A stretch of 64,000 nucleotides of DNA. Source: Linyphia triangularis. Taxonomy: Eukaryota > Arthropoda > Arachnida > Araneae > Linyphiidae. The stretch is taken from the NCBI GenBank assembly GCA_963978545.1, contig OZ021727.1:50172487-50236486 (forward strand). Direction: 5' to 3'. The notes under the pieces were generated by a model that saw nothing but the letters and a program-made list of their open reading frames with translations, did not search any database and was not told where the DNA came from. The translations under genes were made by a program, and so were the position numbers. Below, piece by piece: positions 32,607-46,466 of this stretch; positions within the stretch are counted from its first letter, which is position 1; the number at the start of each line of letters is the position of its first letter.

Positions 32607-35523
32607 TCCAAGTTTTCACAAACATTTCATTATGAAAAAGGCAAAGTAGGAAAACGATAATCTCAAAGACCTGCTGACACACCATAGCATCACCCGCTGC
32701 TTGCGCATCGATCTCTATCTTAATTGGTTGATTACCGTCACGTGTTAATCTTCCCGTGCTTACTGTACAAATCTCCCGACCTGTTCCAACAAGTTTTAGC
32801 GTGACTCATCCTCCGGTCTAAAAATGCCGGTGAGTGGCGTATCACCTACCGCTACCCTGATTGGCTAATTACCGTCACATGCTTATCTTCCCGTTTAAAG
32901 ACGTGAATTGTATATGAAAAGTAAATTGCCACGTTAAAGTTTAAAGACATGATATTTATATGTGAAGTAAATTTTCGAGTAAAGGTTAAAATTCTTTATC
33001 TTTGAAATTTTTGTTATGTTCAAATTTCCCTAATTTAACATTAACCTAAGAATATAATTGTATATGAAAAGTAAATTGTCACGTTAAAGTTTAAAGACAT
33101 GATATTTATATAAGAAGTGAATTTTTGAGTAAAGGTTAAAATTCTTTATCTTTGCAATTTTTATTCTGTTAAATTTTCCATTATTAACCTAAGAAAATAA
33201 TTGTGTATGAAAATTTCGCATATTGTTTAAATTTTTGTCGAAGAAAGTTTTAGTCTGTTACTTTCCCCCCCTCTAATTTAGCATTATTCTTACACATTTT
33301 AAAGATAAAAATTTTATATGTGAAATAAATTTTCGCCTATTGTTTAAGTTCCTTACCTTATACATTTTTAGTGTTTCTTGTTCTCTAATTTAACGTTATT
33401 CTTACACATTTGAAAGAAAAAATTTATATGTGAGGTAAATTTTCGCGTATTATTTAAATTCTTTGCCTTATAAAATCTTAGAGCTTCTTTTTTTTTTTAT
33501 CTTATTTATCGTTGACATAAGAGTATGACTGTACATGTAAAGTTAATTTTCACATTTAATTTTAAATTCTTTGCCCTTGTAAATTTGTAGTGTTTATTTT
33601 TTCTAAAAGTTAGAGTTGTCATTAGACATTTTAAAGACATGAATGGTAATGGGTTTAAATTCTTTGTTGTAGAAATTATAGGTATGTTATACTTTTCTCT
33701 TACATGTCAAATTTAAAGTCGTGATTTTTATGTGTAAAGTACATTTTTACGTTACTGTTAAAGTTATTTATCATAGAAAGTTTAAGCATGTTACTTTTTT
33801 CTTTTATTTAGCGATATTTTAAAGACATGATTTTTATATATGTAGTAAATTTTCACGCAAAGGCTAAAATTATTTATCGTAGAAATTTTGAGTATGCTAA
33901 TTCTTCTTATATTCACATTTAAAGTCGTAATTTTTATATGTGAAGTAAATTTTTTACGTTAATGTTAAAGTTATTTATCGTACAAAGTTTAAGTATGTTA
34001 CTTTTTTCTCTTATTTAGTGATATTCTTACACATTTTAAAGACATGATGTTTATTCGTAAAGTAAATTTTCACGTTCACTTTTGAATTCTTAGTTGTAAG
34101 ATATTCAAGAATGTTACTTTTTCTCTCTAATTTAGGCATTAGAGTATCCAAAAATCAGAAAAATTGTTCAAAGTTGAAACGAAATGTAAGACATGTCTTA
34201 AAGTGGGAACCTTACTCAATAAAATAATGTTGTAATTTAGTTAACTTTTTTCATGGTAACACTCATATTCAATGACATGTTTTAAAATTTTACCTTCTTT
34301 ACATGATAATAGTTATAAATTTTTTCAATCTCAGATGCGATATACTATTATTTCTAATATATATATGTTATGAATTGTGTAAAGTTTTTTAAAAGAGTAT
34401 ATGCGAATCACCAATTAGAAACATAAAAATTTAACATCATTCAAACAAATTAAAAAAAAAAAATAAGATATTTTCCTTAGTTGAAATAGGTAACTACTCA
34501 TGTGATGGAATATACATAGAACATTTGAATACTGAAAAAAGTTTGCTAGGCAAACTTAAAGAATTTTTTTTTTTTTGCGAAAAACTAGCATAAATTTGAA
34601 AAATGTATAGTTTGTTACTACGTAAAATTGAACATCATCTGGACAGACTAAATTATATGTGAAATTTTTTTTAATTTTTTTTTTTATTTGAGAGGTGTAG
34701 ACAATATATCATTAATATAGAGATTTTTAACTTCCACCCATAATTTCTAAATAACTTATACATAAATTTCAGAAAACTGAAACGGAATGTGTTTTACAAG
34801 ACGCTTATTTTGTTAAATGAATATTCAATATTATTATAACTGAGCAAAGTTCATTCCGGAAAAAACTTGTAAAAGATACTTATATTTTGAAAATAGTTTG
34901 AAATATCCTTTTAAATTGATGAATGCTCGCTTTCGAAAGACATAAATAAAACTGATATTACTCATGATAATTAACACATGCAAAACATTAGTCAAACAAA
35001 GTGAAATTTTTATTCCTTGTAACCGATAACTTTTCAGTGAAGTAGAATTTAAATAGGAAATTTGTGTAAACTTTTTCAACTTTTAAACCAAGTATCATGT
35101 AAAATTATAAATTACGATAGGAAATAGTATGCTTCAAAATCTTCAGAATCAGAACAAGTCTTTTGGTTAAGCTAAATTTATTTCTCAAGGAATTGATAGC
35201 ATACCAGAGAAGTCCTTATCATTTCACATCTTTTCTCATGTTGCAAGAAGATATATTTTGTAAAAGATCGTCGTAGCACTTAACAAAAATCAGTAAAAAT
35301 AAATATATTTTCTATGGCAAAGATAAAACACTTAACAAATTAATTACTGAAATTTAGCTAAGTTGCATATGGTTTATTCACATAACTCGCATAAGCTTCG
35401 AATGTTAAAAAAAAATATATTTGTCAGTTGAAATCAAGCTCATCGAAAAAATAAATGCTATCTACATTTTTCAAGTCGGAAAATTACTATTAAATAAAAA
35501 CTTTACATTCAAAAAACATTGTC

Positions 35524-35887
35524 ATGTTAAAAAGAAAAAGAAAAAAAATCTACAAAAAATGTAAAATGATAATTTTACTGTTGGTACATAAAATGATGAA
35601 TAATTTACGATTTTATTCGAGGCAAATGTTTTATTGTCTAACAGAGAACTTAAACTTTAGCAGAAAAACGAAAAAATATCAAACTTAGGAATAGCAAATT
35701 TCTTGAAATTCATGTATAATGTGAGAAGTTTTATTGAAAGCATAGAAGATACAACATTGAAAAATGTGAATGTTTCGAAGTACTTTATCTGAAATAAAAA
35801 GGCGTTAAGGTCCGCTATAAAAAATTTTTGGAGAAAGTTTAAACAAAATATAAATCAAACATGCTTTTAAGTGGGGACACATATATT
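35524..35887 (+). pseudogene. Decayed 3' third of the 224-aa gene (P-3/R3)
   Basis: Same as 22197-22560. It has A6T5 rather than A5T6 at the R edge. Confidence 0.65.
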
Positions 35888-36836
35888 AAAACTATAACAC
35901 ATATATTAAAATTATAACACATTAAACAATTTATATTATGTCCTCTCAGTTGTATCAAACTGAATAACATGAAAACAACCACAAACTGAATAAACATGAA
36001 AATTATCAACAAATGTGGAAAAAGTTTCCTCTTTTAACATGAAAAAAAATAATAATATATAACATTGACAAATGTTAAGATCACGAAACTTGTTTAATCA
36101 TATACCGATAGGAGCAATCAATGTTGCGGGGAGATATTCACGTGATGGTCAGTACCCCATGAATAAATTAATAGAAGATTCTTATATTTTCTCATGCTCA
36201 TTTCAATAGCATTCCACGTAACTTCAACTTTATATGTTACACTATAGATATATTTATTTTTTCAAATATATTGACTTTCGAAAAACCATCCTTCAATATA
36301 AGAATGATCATAGTAAGAATAAAAGAAAAAGATGCTAAGCATTGATTTAAAGTGCATTTATTTAGACTTAGCAACAAATCATATGCTTAGCATCTTTTCT
36401 TTTATTCTTACTATGATCATTCTTATATTGAAGGATGGTTTTTCGAAAGTCAATATATTTGAAAAAATAAATATATCTATAGTGTAACATATAAAGTTGA
36501 AGTTACGTGGAATGCTATTGAAATGAGCATGAGAAAATATAAGAATCTTCTATTAATTTATTCATGGGGTACTGACCATCACGTGAATATCTCCCCGCAA
36601 CATTGATTGCTCCTATCGGTATATGATTAAACAAGTTTCGTGATCTTAACATTTGTCAATGTTATATATTATTATTTTTTTTCATGTTAAAAGAGGAAAC
36701 TTTTTCCACATTTGTTGATAATTTTCATGTTTATTCAGTTTGTGGTTGTTTTCATGTTATTCAGTTTGATACAACTGAGAGGACATAATATAAATTGTTT
36801 AATGTGTTATAATTTTAATATATGTGTTATAGTTTT

Positions 36837-37201
36837 AATATATGTGTCCCCACTTAAAAGCATGTTTGATTTATATTTTGTTTAAACTTTCTCCAAAAAT
36901 TTTTTATAGCGGACCTTAACGCCTTTTTATTTCAGATAAAGTACTTCGAAACATTCACATTTTTCAATGTTGTATCTTCTATGCTTTCAATAAAACTTCT
37001 CACATTATACATGAATTTCAAGAAATTTGCTATTCCTAAGTTTGATATTTTTTCGTTTTTCTGCTAAAGTTTAAGTTCTCTGTTAGACAATAAAACATTT
37101 GCCTCGAATAAAATCGTAAATTATTCATCATTTTATGTACCAACAGTAAAATTATCATTTTACATTTTTTGTAGATTTTTTTTCTTTTTCTTTTTAACAT
37201 G
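36837..37201 (-). pseudogene. Decayed 3' third of the 224-aa gene (R3/P+4)
   Basis: As at 23510-23874 but with the five-T run (near 37055) that is typical of inverted copies. The 89-codon frame of the other P+ copies is therefore broken here. Confidence 0.65.
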
Positions 37202-38491
37202 ACAATGTTTTTTGAATGTAAAGTTTTTATTTAATAGTAATTTTCCGACTTGAAAAATGTAGATAGCATTTATTTTTTCGATGAGCTTGATTTCAACTGA
37301 CAAATATATTTTTTTTTAACATTCGAAGCTTATGCGAGTTATGTGAATAAACCATATGCAACTTAGCTAAATTTCAGTAATTAATTTGTTAAGTGTTTTA
37401 TCTTTGCCATAGAAAATATATTTATTTTTACTGATTTTTGTTAAGTGCTACGACGATCTTTTACAAAATATATCTTCTTGCAACATGAGAAAAGATGTGA
37501 AATGATAAGGACTTCTCTGGTATGCTATCAATTCCTTGAGAAATAAATTTAGCTTAACCAAAAGACTTGTTCTGATTCTGAAGATTTTGAAGCATACTAT
37601 TTCCTATCGTAATTTATAATTTTACATGATACTTGGTTTAAAAGTTGAAAAAGTTTACACAAATTTCCTATTTAAATTCTACTTCACTGAAAAGTTATCG
37701 GTTACAAGGAATAAAAATTTCACTTTGTTTGACTAATGTTTTGCATGTGTTAATTATCATGAGTAATATCAGTTTTATTTATGTCTTTCGAAAGCGAGCA
37801 TTCATCAATTTAAAAGGATATTTCAAACTATTTTCAAAATATAAGTATCTTTTACAAGTTTTTTCCGGAATGAACTTTGCTCAGTTATAATAATATTGAA
37901 TATTCATTTAACAAAATAAGCGTCTTGTAAAACACATTCCGTTTCAGTTTTCTGAAATTTATGTATAAGTTATTTAGAAATTATGGGTGGAAGTTAAAAA
38001 TCTCTATATTAATGATATATTGTCTACACCTCTCAAATAAAAAAAAAATTAAAAAAAATTTCACATATAATTTAGTCTGTCCAGATGATGTTCAATTTTA
38101 CGTAGTAACAAACTATACATTTTTCAAATTTATGCTAGTTTTTCGCAAAAAAAAAAAAAATTCTTTAAGTTTGCCTAGCAAACTTTTTTCAGTATTCAAA
38201 TGTTCTATGTATATTCCATCACATGAGTAGTTACCTATTTCAACTAAGGAAAATATCTTATTTTTTTTTTTTAATTTGTTTGAATGATGTTAAATTTTTA
38301 TGTTTCTAATTGGTGATTCGCATATACTCTTTTAAAAAACTTTACACAATTCATAACATATATATATTAGAAATAATAGTATATCGCATCTGAGATTGAA
38401 AAAATTTATAACTATTATCATGTAAAGAAGGTAAAATTTTAAAACATGTCATTGAATATGAGTGTTACCATGAAAAAAGTTAACTAAATTA

Positions 38492-39741
38492 CTTGTGATT
38501 TCCTTTTAGATTATAAAAAGTTATGTAGTTTACATATAATTCGCAAGTTTCTTTCAAATTATCTTAAGATGTTTTAAAAGTCTTGCAGGTTATTTTCAAA
38601 AACTTGAATGATATCTAAAATGTATTTAATATCTACAATTTATTTAATATTTTTCACCTTTCTTAGATTGATAAGTAAAATAATCCTTAGTCAGCATGTA
38701 TTGCACGAGTTAATATGACACCTTAACGTATATTATTACAAAGTAAATTGCCGACCAAACGGTATAGTGGTTAGCGTGCTGGGTTCTAGACAGCGAGGTT
38801 GCGGGTTCAAGTCCCGTGTAGGCATGGGTGTTTGTAAATGTATGTTGGTTTGTTAAATGACGAAATGTTTCGGCGCATTATAGCCCTCGTGTTGCTGACG
38901 GCGCCAGATAATCTGAATACAACTACAACTACAAAGTAAATTGTCTTTCTTGAAGTAAAAAAAATTTCCAACTTGTATTGCTTTTCCGATTGAAAAGTAG
39001 ATTTTGAAATTTTTCTTTGGAGTACCTATAACTAGTATTCATTTTAAATCACTTGCTATCACATTTAATTTTAAATTCTTTGCCCTTGTAAATTTGTAGT
39101 GTTTATTTTTTCTAAAAGTTAGAGTTGTCATTAGACATTTTAAAGACATGAATGGTAATGGGTTTAAATTCTTTGTTGTAGAAATTATAGGTATGTTATA
39201 CTTTTCTCTTACATGTCAAATTTAAAGTCGTGATTTTTATGTGTAAAGTACATTTTTACGTTACTGTTAAAGTTATTTATCATAGAAAGTTTAAGCATGT
39301 TACTTTTTTCTTTTATTTAGCGATATTTTAAAGACATGATTTTTATATATGTAGTAAATTTTCACGCAAAGGCTAAAATTATTTATCGTAGAAATTTTGA
39401 GTATGCTAATTCTTCTTATATTCACATTTAAAGTCGTAATTTTTATATGTGAAGTAAATTTTTTACGTTAATGTTAAAGTTATTTATCGTACAAAGTTTA
39501 AGTATGTTACTTTTTTCTCTTATTTAGTGATATTCTTACACATTTTAAAGACATGATGTTTATTCGTAAAGTAAATTTTCACGTTCACTTTTGAATTCTT
39601 AGTTGTAAGATATTCAAGAATGTTACTTTTTCTCTCTAATTTAGGCATTAGAGTATCCAAAAATCAGAAAAATTGTTCAAAGTTGAAACGAAATGTAAGA
39701 CATGTCTTAAAGTGGGAACCTTACTCAATAAAATAATGTTG
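38492..39741 (+). repeat. Array block Q, copy 4, with 1156-bp deletion
   Basis: It keeps the SINE and the right part of the tandem field but jumps at about 39059 from TCACTTGCTAT directly to CACATTTAATTTT. It has lost the possible PC4-like fragment, the promoter-like segment and most of the tandem field. Confidence 0.9.
38751..38929 (+). repeat. SINE, copy 4
   Basis: Same insertion and same flanking duplication as the other Q copies. Confidence 0.88.
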
Positions 39742-41032
39742 TAATTTAGTTAACTTTTTTCATGGTAACACTCATATTCAATGACATGTTTTAAAATTTT
39801 ACCTTCTTTACATGATAATAGTTATAAATTTTTTCAATCTCAGATGCGATATACTATTATTTCTAATATATATATGTTATGAATTGTGTAAAGTTTTTTA
39901 AAAGAGTATATGCGAATCACCAATTAGAAACATAAAAATTTAACATCATTCAAACAAATTAAAAAAAAAAAATAAGATATTTTCCTTAGTTGAAATAGGT
40001 AACTACTCATGTGATGGAATATACATAGAACATTTGAATACTGAAAAAAGTTTGCTAGGCAAACTTAAAGAATTTTTTTTTTTTTGCGAAAAACTAGCAT
40101 AAATTTGAAAAATGTATAGTTTGTTACTACGTAAAATTGAACATCATCTGGACAGACTAAATTATATGTGAAATTTTTTTTAATTTTTTTTTTTATTTGA
40201 GAGGTGTAGACAATATATCATTAATATAGAGATTTTTAACTTCCACCCATAATTTCTAAATAACTTATACATAAATTTCAGAAAACTGAAACGGAATGTG
40301 TTTTACAAGACGCTTATTTTGTTAAATGAATATTCAATATTATTATAACTGAGCAAAGTTCATTCCGGAAAAAACTTGTAAAAGATACTTATATTTTGAA
40401 AATAGTTTGAAATATCCTTTTAAATTGATGAATGCTCGCTTTCGAAAGACATAAATAAAACTGATATTACTCATGATAATTAACACATGCAAAACATTAG
40501 TCAAACAAAGTGAAATTTTTATTCCTTGTAACCGATAACTTTTCAGTGAAGTAGAATTTAAATAGGAAATTTGTGTAAACTTTTTCAACTTTTAAACCAA
40601 GTATCATGTAAAATTATAAATTACGATAGGAAATAGTATGCTTCAAAATCTTCAGAATCAGAACAAGTCTTTTGGTTAAGCTAAATTTATTTCTCAAGGA
40701 ATTGATAGCATACCAGAGAAGTCCTTATCATTTCACATCTTTTCTCATGTTGCAAGAAGATATATTTTGTAAAAGATCGTCGTAGCACTTAACAAAAATC
40801 AGTAAAAATAAATATATTTTCTATGGCAAAGATAAAACACTTAACAAATTAATTACTGAAATTTAGCTAAGTTGCATATGGTTTATTCACATAACTCGCA
40901 TAAGCTTCGAATGTTAAAAAAAAATATATTTGTCAGTTGAAATCAAGCTCATCGAAAAAATAAATGCTATCTACATTTTTCAAGTCGGAAAATTACTATT
41001 AAATAAAAACTTTACATTCAAAAAACATTGTC

Positions 41033-41396
41033 ATGTTAAAAAGAAAAAGAAAAAAAATCTACAAAAAATGTAAAATGATAATTTTACTGTTGGTACATAA
41101 AATGATGAATAATTTACGATTTTATTCGAGGCAAATGTTTTATTGTCTAACAGAGAACTTAAACTTTAGCAGAAAAACGAAAAAATATCAAACTTAGGAA
41201 TAGCAAATTTCTTGAAATTCATGTATAATGTGAGAAGTTTTATTGAAAGCATAGAAGATACAACATTGAAAAATGTGAATGTTTCGAAGTACTTTATCTG
41301 AAATAAAAAGGCGTTAAGGTCCGCTATAAAAAATTTTTGGAGAAAGTTTAAACAAAATATAAATCAAACATGCTTTTAAGTGGGGACACATATATT
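41033..41396 (+). pseudogene. Decayed 3' third of the 224-aa gene (P-4/R4)
   Basis: Same as 35524-35887. Confidence 0.65.
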
Positions 41397-42345
41397 AAAA
41401 CTATAACACATATATTAAAATTATAACACATTAAACAATTTATATTATGTCCTCTCAGTTGTATCAAACTGAATAACATGAAAACAACCACAAACTGAAT
41501 AAACATGAAAATTATCAACAAATGTGGAAAAAGTTTCCTCTTTTAACATGAAAAAAAATAATAATATATAACATTGACAAATGTTAAGATCACGAAACTT
41601 GTTTAATCATATACCGATAGGAGCAATCAATGTTGCGGGGAGATATTCACGTGATGGTCAGTACCCCATGAATAAATTAATAGAAGATTCTTATATTTTC
41701 TCATGCTCATTTCAATAGCATTCCACGTAACTTCAACTTTATATGTTACACTATAGATATATTTATTTTTTCAAATATATTGACTTTCGAAAAACCATCC
41801 TTCAATATAAGAATGATCATAGTAAGAATAAAAGAAAAGATGCTAAGCATATGATTTGTTGCTAAGTCTAAATAAATGCACTTTAAATCAATGCTTAGCA
41901 TCTTTTTCTTTTATTCTTACTATGATCATTCTTATATTGAAGGATGGTTTTTCGAAAGTCAATATATTTGAAAAAATAAATATATCTATAGTGTAACATA
42001 TAAAGTTGAAGTTACGTGGAATGCTATTGAAATGAGCATGAGAAAATATAAGAATCTTCTATTAATTTATTCATGGGGTACTGACCATCACGTGAATATC
42101 TCCCCGCAACATTGATTGCTCCTATCGGTATATGATTAAACAAGTTTCGTGATCTTAACATTTGTCAATGTTATATATTATTATTTTTTTTCATGTTAAA
42201 AGAGGAAACTTTTTCCACATTTGTTGATAATTTTCATGTTTATTCAGTTTGTGGTTGTTTTCATGTTATTCAGTTTGATACAACTGAGAGGACATAATAT
42301 AAATTGTTTAATGTGTTATAATTTTAATATATGTGTTATAGTTTT

Positions 42346-42710
42346 AATATATGTGTCCCCACTTAAAAGCATGTTTGATTTATATTTTGTTTAAACTTTC
42401 TCCAAAAATTTTTTATAGCGGACCTTAACGCCTTTTTATTTCAGATAAAGTACTTCGAAACATTCACATTTTTCAATGTTGTATCTTCTATGCTTTCAAT
42501 AAAACTTCTCACATTATACATGAATTTCAAGAAATTTGCTATTCCTAAGTTTGATATTTTTTCGTTTTTTCTGCTAAAGTTTAAGTTCTCTGTTAGACAA
42601 TAAAACATTTGCCTCGAATAAAATCGTAAATTATTCATCATTTTATGTACCAACAGTAAAATTATCATTTTACATTTTTTGTAGATTTTTTTTCTTTTTC
42701 TTTTTAACAT
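42346..42710 (-). pseudogene. Decayed 3' third of the 224-aa gene (R4/P+5)
   Basis: Same as 23510-23874. Confidence 0.65.
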
Positions 42711-44258
42711 GACAATGTTTTTTGAATGTAAAGTTTTTATTTAATAGTAATTTTCCGACTTGAAAAATGTAGATAGCATTTATTTTTTCGATGAGCTTGA
42801 TTTCAACTGACAAATATATTTTTTTTTAACATTCGAAGCTTATGCGAGTTATGTGAATAAACCATATGCAACTTAGCTAAATTTCAGTAATTAATTTGTT
42901 AAGTGTTTTATCTTTGCCATAGAAAATATATTTATTTTTACTGATTTTTGTTAAGTGCTACGACGATCTTTTACAAAATATATCTTCTTGCAGCATGAGA
43001 AAAGATGTGAAATGATAAGGACTTCTCTGGTATGCTATCAATTCCTTGAGAAATAAATTTAGCTTAACCAAAAGACTTGTTCTGATTCTGAAGATTTTGA
43101 AGCATACTATTTCCTATCGTAATTTATAATTTTACATGATACTTGGTTTAAAAGTTGAAAAAGTTTACACAAATTTCCTATTTAAATTCTACTTCACTGA
43201 AAAGTTATCGGTTACAAGGAATAAAAATTTCACTTTGTTTGACTAATGTTTTGCATGTGTTAATTATCATGAGTAATATCAGTTTTATTTATGTCTTTCG
43301 AAAGCGAGCATTCATCAATTTAAAAGGATATTTCAAACTATTTTCAAAATATAAGTATCTTTTACAAGTTTTTTCCGGAATGAACTTTGCTCAGTTATAA
43401 TAATATTGAATATTCATTTAACAAAATAAGCGTCTTGTAAAACACATTCCGTTTCAGTTTTCTGAAATTTATGTATAAGTTATTTAGAAATTATGGGTGG
43501 AAGTTAAAAATCTCTATATTAATGATATATTGTCTACACCTCTCAAATAAAAAAAAAATTTAAAAAAATTTCACATATAATTTAGTCTGTCCAGATGATG
43601 TTCAATTTTACGTAGTAACAAACTATACATTTTTCAAATTTATGCTAGTTTTTCGCAAAAAAAAAAAATTCTTTAAGTTTGCCTAGCAAACTTTTTTCAG
43701 TATTCAAATGTTCTATGTATATTCCATCACATGAGTAGTTACCTATTTCAACTAAGGAAAATATCTTATTTTTTTTTTTTAATTTGTTTGAATGATGTTA
43801 AATTTTTATGTTTCTAATTGGTGATTCGCATATACTCTTTTAAAAAACTTTACACAATTCATAACATATATATATTAGAAATAATAGTATATCGCATCTG
43901 AGATTGAAAAAATTTATAACTATTATCATGTAAAGAAGGTAAAATTTTAAAACATGTCATTGAATATGAGTGTTACCATGAAAAAAGTTAACTAAATTAC
44001 TTGTGATTTCCTTTTAGATTATAAAAAGTTATGTAGTTTACATATAATTCGCAAGTTTCTTTCAAATTATCTTAAGATGTTTTAAAAGTCTTGCAGGTTA
44101 TTTTCAAAAACTTGAATGATATCTAAAATGTATTTAATATCTACAATTTATTTAATATTTTTCACCTTTCTTAGATTGATAAGTAAAATAATCCTTAGTC
44201 AGCATGTATTGCACGAGTTAATATGACACCTTAACGTATATTATTACAAAGTAAATTG

Positions 44259-44437
44259 CCGACCAAACGGTATAGTGGTTAGCGTGCTGGGTTCTAGACA
44301 GCGAGGTTGCGGGTTCAAGTCCCGTGTAGGCATGGGTGTTTGTAAATGTATGTTGGTTTGTTAAATGACGAAATGTTTCGGCGCATTATAGCCCTCGTGT
44401 TGCTGACGGCGCCAGATAATCTGAATACAACTACAAC
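44259..44437 (+). repeat. SINE, copy 5
   Basis: Same insertion and same flanking duplication as the other Q copies. Confidence 0.88.
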
Positions 44438-44563
44438 TACAAAGTAAATTGTCTTTCTTGAAGTAAAAAAAATTTCCAACTTGTATTGCTTTTCCGATTG
44501 AAAAGTAGATTTTGAAATTTTTCTTTGGAGTACCTATAACTAGTATTCATTTTAAATCACTTG

Positions 44564-44779
44564 CTATTTTTCTTCTATGAAACAATTTTTGTTAAGTTTT
44601 ACTCGTATTGTAGCATATAATCCCACTGAGTTTAAAAGATATTCAATGTTTTTGATAATAGAAAAGTTTTCAAGTAGAAATGATCTTAAATTCTCCAAGC
44701 GAATCATACTTTTTGGGAGAAAGTCCATGCGAATTCTACCTTCACTAACTAATGTGTCTTTGAAATCCACTTCATTCAT
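44564..44779 (-). pseudogene. Possible PC4-like gene fragment, copy 5
   Basis: Copy of 19064-19279; the fragment is missing from Q4. Confidence 0.3.
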
Positions 44780-46466
44780 TCCAAGTTTTCACAAACATTT
44801 CATTATGAAAAAGGCAAAGTAGGAAAACGATAATCTCAAAGACCTGCTGACACACCATAGCATCACCCGCTGCTTGCGCATCGATCTCTATCTTAATTGG
44901 TTGATTACCGTCACGTGTTAATCTTCCCGTGCTTACTGTACAAATCTCCCGACCTGTTCCAACAAGTTTTAGCGTGACTCATCCTCCGGTCTAAAAATGC
45001 CGGTGAGTGGCGTATCACCTACCGCTACCCTGATTGGCTAATTACCGTCACATGCTTATCTTCCCGTTTAAAGACGTGAATTGTATATGAAAAGTAAATT
45101 GCCACGTTAAAGTTTAAAGACATGATATTTATATGTGAAGTAAATTTTCGAGTAAAGGTTAAAATTCTTTATCTTTGAAATTTTTGTTATGTTCAAATTT
45201 CCCTAATTTAACATTAACCTAAGAATATAATTGTATATGAAAAGTAAATTGTCACGTTAAAGTTTAAAGACATGATATTTATATAAGAAGTGAATTTTTG
45301 AGTAAAGGTTAAAATTCTTTATCTTTGCAATTTTTATTCTGTTAAATTTTCCATTATTAACCTAAGAAAATAATTGTGTATGAAAATTTCGCATATTGTT
45401 TAAATTTTTGTCGAAGAAAGTTTTAGTCTGTTACTTTCCCCCCCTCTAATTTAGCATTATTCTTACACATTTTAAAGATAAAAATTTTATATGTGAAATA
45501 AATTTTCGCCTATTGTTTAAGTTCCTTACCTTATACATTTTTAGTGTTTCTTGTTCTCTAATTTAACGTTATTCTTACACATTTGAAAGAAAAAATTTAT
45601 ATGTGAGGTAAATTTTCGCGTATTATTTAAATTCTTTGCCTTATAAAATCTTAGAGCTTCTTTTTTTTTTTATCTTATTTATCGTTGACATAAGAGTATG
45701 ACTGTACATGTAAAGTTAATTTTCACATTTAATTTTAAATTCTTTGCCCTTGTAAATTTGTAGTGTTTATTTTTTCTAAAAGTTAGAGTTGTCATTAGAC
45801 ATTTTAAAGACATGAATGGTAATGGGTTTAAATTCTTTGTTGTAGAAATTATAGGTATGTTATACTTTTCTCTTACATGTCAAATTTAAAGTCGTGATTT
45901 TTATGTGTAAAGTACATTTTTACGTTACTGTTAAAGTTATTTATCATAGAAAGTTTAAGCATGTTACTTTTTTCTTTTATTTAGCGATATTTTAAAGACA
46001 TGATTTTTATATATGTAGTAAATTTTCACGCAAAGGCTAAAATTATTTATCGTAGAAATTTTGAGTATGCTAATTCTTCTTATATTCACATTTAAAGTCG
46101 TAATTTTTATATGTGAAGTAAATTTTTTACGTTAATGTTAAAGTTATTTATCGTACAAAGTTTAAGTATGTTACTTTTTTCTCTTATTTAGTGATATTCT
46201 TACACATTTTAAAGACATGATGTTTATTCGTAAAGTAAATTTTCACGTTCACTTTTGAATTCTTAGTTGTAAGATATTCAAGAATGTTACTTTTTCTCTC
46301 TAATTTAGGCATTAGAGTATCCAAAAATCAGAAAAATTGTTCAAAGTTGAAACGAAATGTAAGACATGTCTTAAAGTGGGAACCTTACTCAATAAAATAA
46401 TGTTGCTTAAAACTGTTCAATTATTGAAATCATACATATACAAATTATCTAATAAAATATATTTTT

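Larger units (their letters stand above)
31827..34232 (+). repeat. Array block Q, copy 3
   Basis: Full length. It carries GTCGTGATTTTT near 33718, an allele shared with Q4 and Q5 but not with Q1 and Q2. Confidence 0.85.
34233..38491. repeat. Giant palindrome 3, spacer inverted
   Basis: The spacer 36343-36382 reads TGATTTAAAGTGCATTTATT and onward, the reverse complement of the spacer in the other three palindromes. The flanking A-run asymmetry is reversed too (five A left, four right). The right arm P+4 (36909-38491) carries alleles otherwise typical of P- copies. Confidence 0.9.
39742..43999. repeat. Giant palindrome 4
   Basis: The spacer is 41851-41890, in the orientation of palindromes 1 and 2. 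P-4 resembles P-3 in its homopolymer lengths (13 T and 11 T where P-1 has 14 and 10). Confidence 0.9.
16918..46405. repeat. 29.5-kb higher-order palindromic array
   Basis: Order: P+ 16918-18499, Q 18500-20905, P- 20906-22488, R 22489-23581, repeated four times with a period of about 6663 bp, then a final P+ 42418-43999 and Q 44000-46405. Block sizes are constant to the base or nearly so (P 1582-1583, Q 2406, R 1093), except Q4 (1250). Copies differ by only a few substitutions and homopolymer changes, so amplification is recent. At the right edge Q runs into the AlkB-gene flank with the same TTGCTT-AA sequence that follows the 224-aa gene in element 1, so Q-to-flank is the native junction and Q-to-P- the rearranged one. 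Decayed gene pieces cross the R/P junction, so R-P is native too, and the left edge at 16918 cuts it. Confidence 0.9.
44000..46405 (+). repeat. Array block Q, copy 5 (right edge)
   Basis: Full length. It ends at ATAATGTTG and passes into CTTAAAACTG and the AlkB-PC4 gene flank. Element 1 shows CAATAAAGTGATATTGCTTTAAC at the corresponding place, so this is probably the original junction. Confidence 0.85.

Noticed and set aside
16918..46405. CRISPR-like or satellite array
   Set aside because: Units are kilobases long with inverted halves and decayed genes, and the setting is eukaryotic; no short repeat/spacer pattern is present.
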